Positions 45,247 to 52,817 of a stretch of DNA of 64,000 nt are shown here, piece by piece. The notes beneath the pieces are model-generated. The model did not search any database and was not told where the DNA came from. It worked only from the letters and a program-made list of their open reading frames with translations. The stretch spans positions 186,001 to 250,000 of the forward strand of contig NZ_BCTN01000001.1 in NCBI RefSeq assembly GCF_001571305.1. Direction: 5' to 3'. The DNA comes from Erwinia persicina NBRC 102418. GTDB taxonomy: Bacteria; Pseudomonadota; Gammaproteobacteria; Enterobacterales; Enterobacteriaceae. The position numbers were made by a program, and so were the translations under genes. Positions within the stretch are counted from its first letter, which is position 1, and each line of letters opens with the position of its first letter.

Positions 45247-46278
45247 TTATGCCACGACAATTTCCGACTGTTTAAACCAGACTTCGCCTTTTTCCCTTTC
45301 CACATCGCTGCCGGCATCGGCAAACAGCGTGATCACCTGCTGGCCTTTCGCCAGCGTCGCGGCCAGCTTCCATGCGGTTTTCCAGTTGGCGGCAGAGGAG
45401 GCGCCAATTTTGACCCCGGTGAGATGCCAGAACTCGTACATGGCGGCCAGCGCTTCCCGATAGCTGACCTCATTAAACGGCAGGTTTTTCGGCATCATCT
45501 GGCTGATAAAAGGCTGACGGAAGCCGAAACCAAGCCCTCCCGCCCCGGCAAATTTAGCGTCGCCATTAGGGGCATTCAGCGTGCCATACGGCAATTCAGC
45601 GGGTGTGGTTCCCCAGGCGATAATCTCCGGATTGTGGCGACGCAGGGCAGCATAGACGCCGGTTATCGTACCGCCCGTTCCCACGGCCGAAACCCAGCCG
45701 TCGGCGCGGGTGCCATTCAGCTGATGGAGGATTTCCGCCCCGGTCTGATACTGATGAACGGCGGTATTCACCAGGTTCAGCTGCTGGGAAAGCAGCGTCC
45801 AGCTGGGATCGTCGCGGGCAATCTGCTGGCTGCGGGCAATCACGCCGAGTAAAAACTGGCTTTTGTCCACCAGCGTCACCAGCGCGTTATCGGCTTTCAG
45901 GGTGGCAATTAACTGTTCAGAGGAGGAGTCCGGGATCACCACCTGCACGGTGATGCCACACATATTGCCCAGCTTCGCCAGCGCTTTGGCCATATTGCCA
46001 CCGGATGAATCGAGCAGTTTCAGTTCACCACGGGAAAAATCATGCTGGTTGATGGCATCACAAAACAGGCCGAAGGCCGTCCGGTCTTTGACTGAACCAA
46101 AAGGATTAGTAAATTCGTACTTGGCCAGGATCGTCGCCTGTCCCTGCGGGCCCGGTACGGGGATCAGCGGAGTTTTACCCAGCGAGGCATAAAACTTTTT
46201 CAATACCGGGAATAAGGTAAAGGCCTTATCGGTATCGGGTGCAGCATGTTGGGGATTAAACAGCTCAAAGTTCATCAC
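45247..46278 (-). CDS. PLP-dependent cysteine-synthase-like enzyme
   Basis: A 343-residue fold-type II PLP enzyme of the cysteine synthase/beta-replacement group. The PLP lysine lies in FTNPFGSVKDRTAFGLFCDA. SSGGNMAKALAKLGNMCGIT binds the substrate carboxylate and AVGTGGTITGVYAALRRHNP is the phosphate loop. In siderophore pathways a relative, SbnA, joins O-phosphoserine to glutamate on the way to 2,3-diaminopropionate, so this gene may make a non-protein amino acid for the product. The adjacent amino-acid dehydrogenase could play the part of SbnB, though it is of a different family. Two adjacent ATGs (46278 and 46275) are possible starts. Confidence 0.85.
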   Translation of the reverse strand: MMNFELFNPQHAAPDTDKAFTLFPVLKKFYASLGKTPLIPVPGPQGQATILAKYEFTNPFGSVKDRTAFGLFCDAINQHDFSRGELKLLDSSGGNMAKALAKLGNMCGITVQVVIPDSSSEQLIATLKADNALVTLVDKSQFLLGVIARSQQIARDDPSWTLLSQQLNLVNTAVHQYQTGAEILHQLNGTRADGWVSAVGTGGTITGVYAALRRHNPEIIAWGTTPAELPYGTLNAPNGDAKFAGAGGLGFGFRQPFISQMMPKNLPFNEVSYREALAAMYEFWHLTGVKIGASSAANWKTAWKLAATLAKGQQVITLFADAGSDVEREKGEVWFKQSEIVVA

Positions 46279-46321
46279 ATATTCCTTATCTGACCATCAG
46301 TTGAGTGAGCCAGCCTTCTGT

Positions 46322-47056
46322 TTACTGCAAAAGCTGGTGTAGAAAGGCATCCGGATCCTCCCGGAAGTAGAAATGACCGCCCGGCCAGCTGCGCTGCTCA
46401 CTCCGGGTGACAAGGGCTGACCAGCCTTCACGCGCCGCCCGTCCGACCAGTGGGTCGTCGTCTCCGCCGGTGATGGCTAACGGGAGGTCAGCCACCGGCA
46501 GCACCGCCAGCTGTCCGAGCAGGGTCAGATCCTGCAAAATGAGCGCCGCTACTGCCGGACGCGTCAGCGTATCCAGCGGCATCACCCCGCTTTGTTCACT
46601 GTCGCTGAGGATGGAGGCGAGCAGATCCTGACGTGCCGCCGGCTGCTGCAGCATCAGTAAGGCTTCAGGCGGATGCTGTGACGAGAGCACCACACGACGG
46701 CAGGAAAAGCGTGACGCCCACAGTGCCGACGCTACCTGCAGCGCCAGCAGGGCGCCCATACTGTGGCCAAAAAAAGTCACCGGTGCGACGCCCAGCAATT
46801 CCGTGAGGCCGTGACAGCAGGCGGTGACGGCCTGTTGTGCACTCTGCCATGGCGCCTCACCCTGCCGCTCTTCCCTTCCCGGATACTGCACCACCAGCAG
46901 GTCGCACTCTGCCGGCAGCCTTTCGCGCCACGGCTGATAAAACGCGGCACCGCCCCCGGCGTGAGGAAACACCACCAGCTGCTGCGCTACCGGTGCCGTG
47001 CGCCGCTGACTGAAGCGCATCACCGTGCGGTTATGACTGACAGCGGTCAGTATCAT
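46322..47056 (-). CDS. Type II thioesterase (GrsT/RifR family)
   Basis: A 244-residue alpha/beta hydrolase that removes wrong acyl groups from carrier proteins or releases the product. The nucleophile is in TFFGHSMGALLALQ, VVFPHAGGGAAFYQPWRERL and VVQYPGREER are typical of the family, and the catalytic histidine is in WPGGHFYF near the C-terminus. The start codon overlaps the stop of the AMP ligase gene by 4 bp, so translation is coupled. In the absence of a fused thioesterase it may do the release step (inference). Confidence 0.9.
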   Translation of the reverse strand: MILTAVSHNRTVMRFSQRRTAPVAQQLVVFPHAGGGAAFYQPWRERLPAECDLLVVQYPGREERQGEAPWQSAQQAVTACCHGLTELLGVAPVTFFGHSMGALLALQVASALWASRFSCRRVVLSSQHPPEALLMLQQPAARQDLLASILSDSEQSGVMPLDTLTRPAVAALILQDLTLLGQLAVLPVADLPLAITGGDDDPLVGRAAREGWSALVTRSEQRSWPGGHFYFREDPDAFLHQLLQ

Positions 47057-48663
47057 GATGCCCTCCCGCTGGTCACCGCTAAGCGGGGACGATCGTTGTC
47101 AGCCACCAGCGCCCGCAGGGCCAGCCGGTCAATTTTACCGATCCCCTTCATTGGAATGTGTTCCAGCACAACCAACTTCTCCGGCGCTTTAAACGAGGCC
47201 AGCCCCTGCTGTTCAAAGAACCGTCGCACCGCACCCAGCGTCAGGGTGGCATCCGCCGTGGTGACAAACAGGCAGGGAACTTCGCCATACAGGGCATCTG
47301 CCATCCCGACACAGGCCGCCTGCCGGATCGCCGGGTGCTGCAGCGCCAGCTCTTCAATTTCATGGGGGGAAAATTTCTCCCCGCCACGGTTAATGGCATC
47401 GTTCAACCGCCCGTCAATAAACACGTTGCCCTGCGGGTCGACATGGGCCAGATCGCCGGTCCGGTAGAAGCCGTCAGCGGTAAATGCCAGGCTGTCCGCC
47501 TGAGGATTCTGGTAGTAACCGGTGATGGTATAGGGCCCACGGGTGATCAGTTCGCCGGTCTGCCCTACCGGCAGGTCGTCGCCCCGCCCGTCAACAATAC
47601 GCACCTCATCCTCTGCACACAGCGGACGCCCCTGAGAATGGAAGCGGAGGCGATCGTCGTCGCTGATGTGGTTGAAACAGAGCAGTCCTTCGCTCATGCC
47701 ATAACACTGCTGAAGGGTAATCCCCAGTGCGGCAGAGGCCGAGGCCGCCAGTTCCGGACTGACGCGAGCGCCGCCCACCTGGACATGCCAGAGTGAGTCA
47801 ATCGCGCGCGGGTTTTCACGCTGTGTCTCCGCCCACTGCGACAGCAGCGCAGGCACGAGGGTGGTATGTGTGACGCCGCACCGGGCGATAATATCCAGCG
47901 CCTGTGCCGCAGACGACACATCGGCCAGCGCCACGGCACCGCCGCGCGACAGGGTGCCAAGCAGACCGGGGCAGTTAATGACAAAGCCATGAGAGACGGG
48001 CATGACGGCCAGATACACGGCGCTTTCGGTCAGGCCAAAGACGTCACATCCGCAGTCAATCATATGACTGTAACCGCCGTTTTTACGGGCAATCGCTTTT
48101 GGCAGGCCGGTGGTACCGCTGGACAACAGCATCATCGCGGTGTCGTCAGGCGTCAGTGGGGTCAGGATTTGGGGCGGGACGGGGGTCAGTCGCGAACAAA
48201 ATTCCCCGAGATTGAGGTAACGCGTATCGTGCTGGCTGTCGTTATCGTCCCCCACCAGCACCACATCAACATAGATCCCTTCCTGCTGTAACGTTTGCAG
48301 GCAGGAGAGCGGATGATAACGGCGGGTGCTGCGCTGCAGGGCCACGACTTTTGGCCGGGTGATCTGCAGAATGTGGCGCAGCTCTTTTTCACGGTATGAG
48401 GGAAGAACGGGAACAGGTATCGCGCCGATCATCAGCGTGGCCAGCATCAGCACCACGGCCTGATGGGTATTGCCCAGTTGCATCGCTACCCGGTCGGCCT
48501 TTTTCACCCCGCGCTGCTGCAGGCGGAAGCTGCAGGAGGCAACGCGATCGGCTAATTCGCCGTGGGTGATGATGCCGCCGTCTTCAAACAGCGCTGGACG
48601 GTGTGTGTTTGCCCTCAGCGCAGCCAGCAGGCGCTGATTCAGTGAACCACTAAAATTGACCAT
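47053..48663 (-). CDS. Aryl-acid AMP ligase (EntE/DhbE-like)
   Basis: A 536-residue free-standing adenylating enzyme that activates an aromatic acid and loads it onto a carrier protein. A3 is LLSSGTTGLPKAIARKNGG, QQCYGMSEGL is A5, GFYRTGDL is A7 and GRLNDAINRGGEKFSPHEIE is A8. Its whole pattern follows EntE/DhbE, including QVGGARVSPELA. In the aryl-binding segment it reads SHGFVINCPG where DhbE has HNYPLSSPG, so the asparagine that contacts the 2-hydroxyl is glycine and the serine is cysteine. This suggests a substrate lacking the 2-hydroxyl, such as picolinate or a benzoate (inference). First gene of the seven-gene operon, with GGAG 6 nt before the ATG. Confidence 0.9.
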   Translation of the reverse strand: MVNFSGSLNQRLLAALRANTHRPALFEDGGIITHGELADRVASCSFRLQQRGVKKADRVAMQLGNTHQAVVLMLATLMIGAIPVPVLPSYREKELRHILQITRPKVVALQRSTRRYHPLSCLQTLQQEGIYVDVVLVGDDNDSQHDTRYLNLGEFCSRLTPVPPQILTPLTPDDTAMMLLSSGTTGLPKAIARKNGGYSHMIDCGCDVFGLTESAVYLAVMPVSHGFVINCPGLLGTLSRGGAVALADVSSAAQALDIIARCGVTHTTLVPALLSQWAETQRENPRAIDSLWHVQVGGARVSPELAASASAALGITLQQCYGMSEGLLCFNHISDDDRLRFHSQGRPLCAEDEVRIVDGRGDDLPVGQTGELITRGPYTITGYYQNPQADSLAFTADGFYRTGDLAHVDPQGNVFIDGRLNDAINRGGEKFSPHEIEELALQHPAIRQAACVGMADALYGEVPCLFVTTADATLTLGAVRRFFEQQGLASFKAPEKLVVLEHIPMKGIGKIDRLALRALVADNDRPRLAVTSGRAS

Positions 48664-48940
48664 TTTAACTCCATGATGTGCGAACTAATTGATTGTTTTG
48701 AAATACTTTTCAACGGCAATCATGCATGAATCCAACCTTCTCCGGGCGTGCCTGAACGTCGATCTCACTGCTGTGCTTACTCACATGGAAGGGCAAATTT
48801 ACTTACTGGTCTTTATTAATTATTTTATGGACAACACTAAACACCACGACCGACCGTCAGTCAATCAAATATATTAATTTTATATGTATTTTCCTGAATC
48901 CCCTTGCACTGCGGCCCCCTGGCCTTCAGGATTCAGGGAG
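48664..48940. promoter_or_regulatory. Promoter region of the biosynthetic operon
   Basis: A 277-bp AT-rich stretch between the AMP ligase and carrier-protein genes. It contains TetR-type operator 3 and no supported gene. No good Fur box was seen here, unlike the other two control regions, though the AT content makes weak sites hard to exclude. Confidence 0.5.
48845..48865. promoter_or_regulatory. TetR-type operator 3 (biosynthetic operon)
   Basis: CACGACCG-ACCGT-CAGTCAAT. The right arm matches the other operators and the left arm keeps GACCG but loses the outer bases. It is 182 bp upstream of the AMP ligase start, the most degenerate of the four copies. Confidence 0.6.
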
Positions 48941-49192
48941 TTAGCTCACCCCCGCTTTTTCCGTGCCATTCACCAGCGCCACCAGATCATCCAGCGTAAA
49001 ATCCTGACCGCCCCACAACGAAACAGGCCCCCCCACCAGCGGCTGTAACTGTGCCTGCAAGGCGACCGTTTCTGCCGAGGAAAGCGCCAGATCGCTGCGC
49101 AGATGCCAGCTCCCGTCAGCATCTCCCAGCACCTCTTCCGGAATGCCAATGTCAGTAAGAAGGGCCAAGATACCGTTAAAATCCATAATCAA
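48941..49192 (-). CDS. Free-standing acyl/aryl carrier protein
   Basis: An 83-residue carrier protein that holds the growing chain on a phosphopantetheine arm. HLRSDLALSSAETVALQAQL corresponds to the usual LGLDSLE site with S39 as the likely attachment serine; the preceding aspartate is replaced by serine. It is the likely partner of the aryl AMP ligase, giving an aryl carrier protein for the polyketide module. It has its own promoter region carrying a Fur box and a TetR operator 18-58 bp upstream. No dedicated phosphopantetheinyl transferase is in the window. ATG at 49192 or 49186 may be used. Confidence 0.82.
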   Translation of the reverse strand: MIMDFNGILALLTDIGIPEEVLGDADGSWHLRSDLALSSAETVALQAQLQPLVGGPVSLWGGQDFTLDDLVALVNGTEKAGVS

Positions 49193-49210
49193 TACACCTC
49201 ACAGGTTAAT

Positions 49211-49229
49211 GAAAGTGATTATTATTATC
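49211..49229. promoter_or_regulatory. Fur box (carrier protein)
   Basis: On the minus strand GATAATAATAATCACTTTC matches about 16 of 19 positions of the Fur consensus. It directly abuts TetR operator 4 and lies 19 bp upstream of the carrier-protein start codon, so iron-loaded Fur should block the gene. Confidence 0.8.
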
Positions 49230-49250
49230 ACTGACCGCCAGTCGGTCAAC
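49230..49250. promoter_or_regulatory. TetR-type operator 4 (carrier protein)
   Basis: TGACCG-CCAGT-CGGTCA (49232-49248) with partly symmetric outer bases. It starts at the base after the Fur box and lies between the carrier-protein gene and the TetR gene, so it may serve both. Confidence 0.8.
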
Positions 49251-49394
49251 ACCTTTTTTATGACGGAAGCGGGGCACAATGTAAAATGAATTAATTAATA
49301 AAACTTATGCTTGTAAGGGTATAAGGCACAGAACAGGAGGGAGGGAAATCACTGAAGGGGCAAAGAGACGTAGCGGTGACGTCCCTTTGACTGA

Positions 49395-50003
49395 TTAGGA
49401 CGGACGATGGCCCAACAGGCGCAGAAACTCCTCTGCCAGCTGCTGGCCCAGACGGGTTTTATCGCTTTCCACGCTGACGACCGCGTCATCAACGGCCCCG
49501 TGCATGCCGTGATACATCAGAATGGCGGTCAGGCGTGGATTATCCAGCTGCCATGCCCCACAGGCGCTGCCCTCATTCAGAATCGTCAGTATCTGATCCA
49601 GCACCGCATCCCGATCCTGATTGCCACGCGTGTGATAATGGTGGTCGTGATACAACGCGTCATGCAGCGCCATGCCGTCAAAATAGGCGGTGATACCGGC
49701 ATCACACCAGGCGCGCAGCCGCGCTATGCTGTCCCGGGGTGGACAGGCGTCCACTGCCTGCTGGATCTGCCCGATAAAGTGTCGGGTAAACCGCTCGCGC
49801 AGTGCGGAGAGCATCTCATTTTTCGACGGAAAGTAATGATAGAAGGTTCCCTTTGCCACCTGCGCATCGCGTACGATCTCGCTGATGGTCGTTGCTTCAA
49901 ATCCCTTGGTGATAAACAGATGCTGTGCGGCATCCATCAGTTCATCAAGACGGACTTCTGCCGGTTTGGTGCGTGGCTTGGGGTCTGTTTTCTTTATTTC
50001 CAT
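49395..50003 (-). CDS. TetR-family repressor of the metallophore cluster
   Basis: A 202-residue TetR regulator. The N-terminal helix-turn-helix is in LFITKGFEATTISEIVRDAQ followed by VAKGTFYHYFPSKNEMLSAL, the standard TetR_N signature. The C-terminal domain is variable and contains HDALYHDHHYHTRGNQD, a histidine-rich stretch that could bind metal, or simply line a ligand pocket. It is the gene next to the carrier protein. The palindrome TGACCG-N5-CGGTCA precedes four transcription units of the cluster and is the natural candidate operator. No copy lies upstream of its own start, so autoregulation would need the site at 49230. Confidence 0.88.
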   Translation of the reverse strand: MEIKKTDPKPRTKPAEVRLDELMDAAQHLFITKGFEATTISEIVRDAQVAKGTFYHYFPSKNEMLSALRERFTRHFIGQIQQAVDACPPRDSIARLRAWCDAGITAYFDGMALHDALYHDHHYHTRGNQDRDAVLDQILTILNEGSACGAWQLDNPRLTAILMYHGMHGAVDDAVVSVESDKTRLGQQLAEEFLRLLGHRPS

Positions 50004-50463
50004 TTTAATAACTTCATCAGGTAAGGACTTGAGTTAGATAGTAGACAATAATGACCTGCTTGGCGAGGGGTTGTTTCATAATACAGAAGCCTTTTCTATT
50101 CATGCCTCCCGGCACCGTTACCTGTCTGGAGTGGGAAATATCTTTTGATAAAAAACCTTATATTTCACCGACAGATAAAAAAACCATCCCGCATAAGGAC
50201 AGTCAAAAAAATAATAAATAAACCACGAATAATAAAGCACGAAAAAAAGAGAAAAATAAAAAACCGTGCATCTTCGTTTTCTTAAATAATATTAAAGTTG
50301 ATGTTTCATTGCCCGGGAGAAAAGGAGAATAATAACCTACAGACCGGTTAACGACTGAAGGTGGCGGGCGTCAGCAGCACGTTCTGCGGGGGGGTAAACC
50401 ACAGCGGCACCCGGAGAGTGGGGAGCGGGAGGTGCCCACACGGAATGTCCGTGTGTTGTCCGG
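50004..50463. other. Gap between TetR and LacI genes
   Basis: A 460-bp interval without a supported gene. The TetR-proximal part is strongly AT-rich. A hairpin CACACGGA/TCCGTGTG at 50437-50455 lies 9 bp past the LacI stop, and GGCACC/GGTGCC spans 50406-50436; these may terminate the LacI transcript. Confidence 0.5.
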
Positions 50464-51498
50464 TTACCCGCCGCGTATCGTCCCACGCCAGATAAAGTCC
50501 GCGTGATACATCCGCGTTTCACCCGGCATCTCCTGCTCCAGCGCCGGGGGCTGGCTGTCTTCACGCCGCTCCTCACTCACCAGCCAGGCAACCGAGTCGC
50601 GGGCAAACTGTTCGACCGGCTGCGTAAAGGTGGTCAGATGATAGGAGGACCAGGCCGCCTGGGGAATATCATCGTAACCCGCCACGCAGAGATCGTCGGG
50701 AATACGCAGCGAGAAGCGGTGACGCGCCTCATCCATAAACCCGCACGCCAGCAGATCGGTGACGCAGAATACCGCCTGCGGGCGGTCGCGGCGGGTCAGC
50801 AGACGATGTGCGAGGATCTGCCCGCTCTCGTACGAGGTGGTACCGAAACGTTCCACGCTCACCTTCATACCCGCGGCAACGGCGGCCTGGATAAACCCAT
50901 TTTCACGCGCCATCAGGCTGGGCGTTCCCGCCAGCGAGTTGGCAAAGGCCACGTGCTGGCAGCCCGCCCGGGCAAAGGCCATCACCACCCGGCTGGCTGC
51001 CTCTCCGTTATCAAGATTGATACTCAGTGATCCCGGCAGCACGTCGTCACGGTTAATCAGTACCAGACGCTGCCCGTGCTTATGACACAGCCGTGCGATG
51101 GCGCTTTCCGGCATCCCGGAGAGCACAAACGAGGCGTCTGCGCGGAAGTTAATCGCCTGCTGCAACGCCTGAGACACGCTGTCATCGGAGCGGTCAGTAT
51201 TGATGAGCATGGCAATTTTCCCCGCTTCCTGCAGGTGCTGGGTGACCAGCCGTACCAGGCTGGCACGATACGGGGTCGCCAGATCCGAGACAATCAGGCA
51301 GACGATACCACTGCGGTTACTTACCAGACCTCGCGCCAGATGATTAACGTGATAGCCCAGGGCTTCGGCCGCCTGCATCACCCTTTTACGCGTGGCTGCC
51401 GATACGCTGGCTCCCGGCGTAAAGGTTCGTGAGACCGCCGAACGGGATACCCCCGCCCGCTCGGCGACGTCTTTCGCACTGACTGCTGCTTTTTCCAT
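50464..51498 (-). CDS. LacI-family regulator of the Afu-type importer
   Basis: A 344-residue LacI repressor. The N-terminal helix-turn-helix reads VSAKDVAERAGVSRSAVSRT and continues to the hinge, with YHVNHLARGLVSNRSGIVCL leading into the periplasmic-binding-like effector domain. The start at 51498 opens the DNA-binding domain; the frame extends upstream to 51561 but would add 21 unlikely residues. It is divergent from the importer and phosphatase genes. Two copies of TTGCAC-N4-GTGCAA in the shared region, one near each start, fit LacI-type repression with looping. The effector is presumably the imported sugar phosphate. Confidence 0.9.
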   Translation of the reverse strand: MEKAAVSAKDVAERAGVSRSAVSRTFTPGASVSAATRKRVMQAAEALGYHVNHLARGLVSNRSGIVCLIVSDLATPYRASLVRLVTQHLQEAGKIAMLINTDRSDDSVSQALQQAINFRADASFVLSGMPESAIARLCHKHGQRLVLINRDDVLPGSLSINLDNGEAASRVVMAFARAGCQHVAFANSLAGTPSLMARENGFIQAAVAAGMKVSVERFGTTSYESGQILAHRLLTRRDRPQAVFCVTDLLACGFMDEARHRFSLRIPDDLCVAGYDDIPQAAWSSYHLTTFTQPVEQFARDSVAWLVSEERREDSQPPALEQEMPGETRMYHADFIWRGTIRGG

Positions 51499-51545
51499 GG
51501 TTTTACGTTGTCCGCAGGGTTGACCTGCTGTGAGTCTGTCGCACT

Positions 51546-51561
51546 TTGCACGGCTGTGCAA
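51546..51561. promoter_or_regulatory. LacI-type operator 1
   Basis: TTGCAC-GGCT-GTGCAA, arms perfectly symmetric, 48 bp upstream of the LacI start codon. The same arms recur at 51655-51670, 109 bp away centre to centre, about ten helical turns. Confidence 0.75.
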
Positions 51562-51654
51562 TTATTTATGTTGTGTAATTGTTTCATTTTTGTGACGCAG
51601 CAACTGAATTGCATCACAGCACGATTGACAGGGTAATTATTAACCATTAATTAA

Positions 51655-51670
51655 TTGCACACACGTGCAA
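51655..51670. promoter_or_regulatory. LacI-type operator 2
   Basis: TTGCAC-ACAC-GTGCAA, identical arms to operator 1, 62 bp before the binding-protein start. It would repress the importer operon. Confidence 0.78.
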
Positions 51671-51731
51671 AACATATGCACATAAAAACCGGCGACAACG
51701 TATCGCCGACCCTACACCGAAGGAGAACACC

Positions 51732-52760
51732 ATGCATCGCATCACTCTGATGGCGGTCATCGCCGCCGGCTCTGCGCTCACCGCCCTGCCGGCTCAGGCC
51801 GCAGAAAAGCTGAATATGATCTGCTCCGCCGATGTGGTTGTCTGTGAACAGATGACCAACCTGTTCGAAAAACAGCACCCGGATATCAAAGTCAGTATGG
51901 TGCGCCTCTCCGCAGGGGAAGCCTACGCCCGTATCCGCACCGAAGCCCGCAACCCGCGCACCGATATCTGGTGGGCAGGCACCGGTGACCCGCATATGCA
52001 GGCCGCCGATGAAGGCCTCACTCAGGCCTATCAGTCCCCGCTGCTCGACCAGCAGCAGGACTGGGCGCGCAAGCAGGCGGAAAGCGCACAGTACCGTACC
52101 GTCGGCGTGTATGCCGGGGCGCTGGGCTGGGGTTACAACACCAAACTGGTCGCAGAGAAAAAACACAAAGCCCCGGCATGCTGGGCCGACCTGCTGGACC
52201 CGTCGTGGAAAGGGGAAATCCAGATGGCTAATCCGAACTCCTCCGGTACGGCCTACAATACGCTGGCCACGCTGGTGCAGATCATGGGCGAAGAGAAAGC
52301 CTTCGACTATCTGAAAAAACTCAACGCCAATATCTCTCAGTACACGAAATCCGGCTCGGCTCCGGTGAAAGCGGCCGCACGCGGCGAAACCACCATCGGC
52401 ATCGTCTTTATGCATGATGCCGTCGCTATGCAGGTGGATGGCTTCCCGATCAAAGCCGTCGCCCCCTGTGAAGGCACCGGCTATGAGATCGGTTCGATGT
52501 CAATCGTGAAAGGCGCGCGAAACCTGAAGACCGCCAAAGTGTGGTACGACTGGGCGCTGAGTGCTGACGCGCAGTCCCATATGAAAGACGCTAAATCCTT
52601 CCAGCTCCCGTCGAACAAAAATGCGGCCATCTCTGAATATGCCCCGCGCTTCGAAAACATCAAACTGATCGACTACGACTTTAAAACCTATGGCGACTCG
52701 ACTAAACGCAAAGCCCTGCTCAGCCGCTGGGACAAAGAGATCGGTGCCAGCGCACAATAA
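51732..52760 (+). CDS. Afu-type periplasmic substrate-binding protein
   Basis: A 342-residue periplasmic binding protein of the FbpA/AfuA class. The signal peptide MHRITLMAVIAAGSALTALP ends AQA-AEK. LNMICSADVVVCEQMTNLFE, DIWWAGTGDPHMQAADEGL and QMANPNSSGTAYNTLATLV are features of AfuA proteins, once thought to bind ferric iron but shown in pathogens to bind hexose phosphates. Tyrosine iron ligands typical of FbpA are not evident. A GGAG ribosome site precedes the ATG. First gene of the operon with permease, ATPase and a phosphatase, which fits sugar-phosphate uptake. A phosphonate or iron substrate remains possible. Confidence 0.85.
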   Translation: MHRITLMAVIAAGSALTALPAQAAEKLNMICSADVVVCEQMTNLFEKQHPDIKVSMVRLSAGEAYARIRTEARNPRTDIWWAGTGDPHMQAADEGLTQAYQSPLLDQQQDWARKQAESAQYRTVGVYAGALGWGYNTKLVAEKKHKAPACWADLLDPSWKGEIQMANPNSSGTAYNTLATLVQIMGEEKAFDYLKKLNANISQYTKSGSAPVKAAARGETTIGIVFMHDAVAMQVDGFPIKAVAPCEGTGYEIGSMSIVKGARNLKTAKVWYDWALSADAQSHMKDAKSFQLPSNKNAAISEYAPRFENIKLIDYDFKTYGDSTKRKALLSRWDKEIGASAQ

Positions 52761-52775
52761 TCCCGCCCCCTCCCC

Positions 52776-52793
52776 CTCCCGCCCTGGCGGGAG
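52776..52793 (+). repeat. Intercistronic hairpin after the binding-protein gene
   Basis: CTCCCGCC and GGCGGGAG pair perfectly across a two-base apex. A stem just after the binding-protein stop is common in ABC operons and allows more binding protein than permease by mRNA stabilisation or partial termination. Confidence 0.6.
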
Positions 52794-52817
52794 GCAGAGC
52801 AATGAACGATCGAGGTC

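Noticed and set aside
37213..46278. Assignment of the cluster to yersiniabactin, enterobactin or staphyloferrin
   Set aside because: No NRPS condensation or cyclisation domains, no isochorismate genes and no IucA-type synthetase are present; only single enzymes resemble those pathways.
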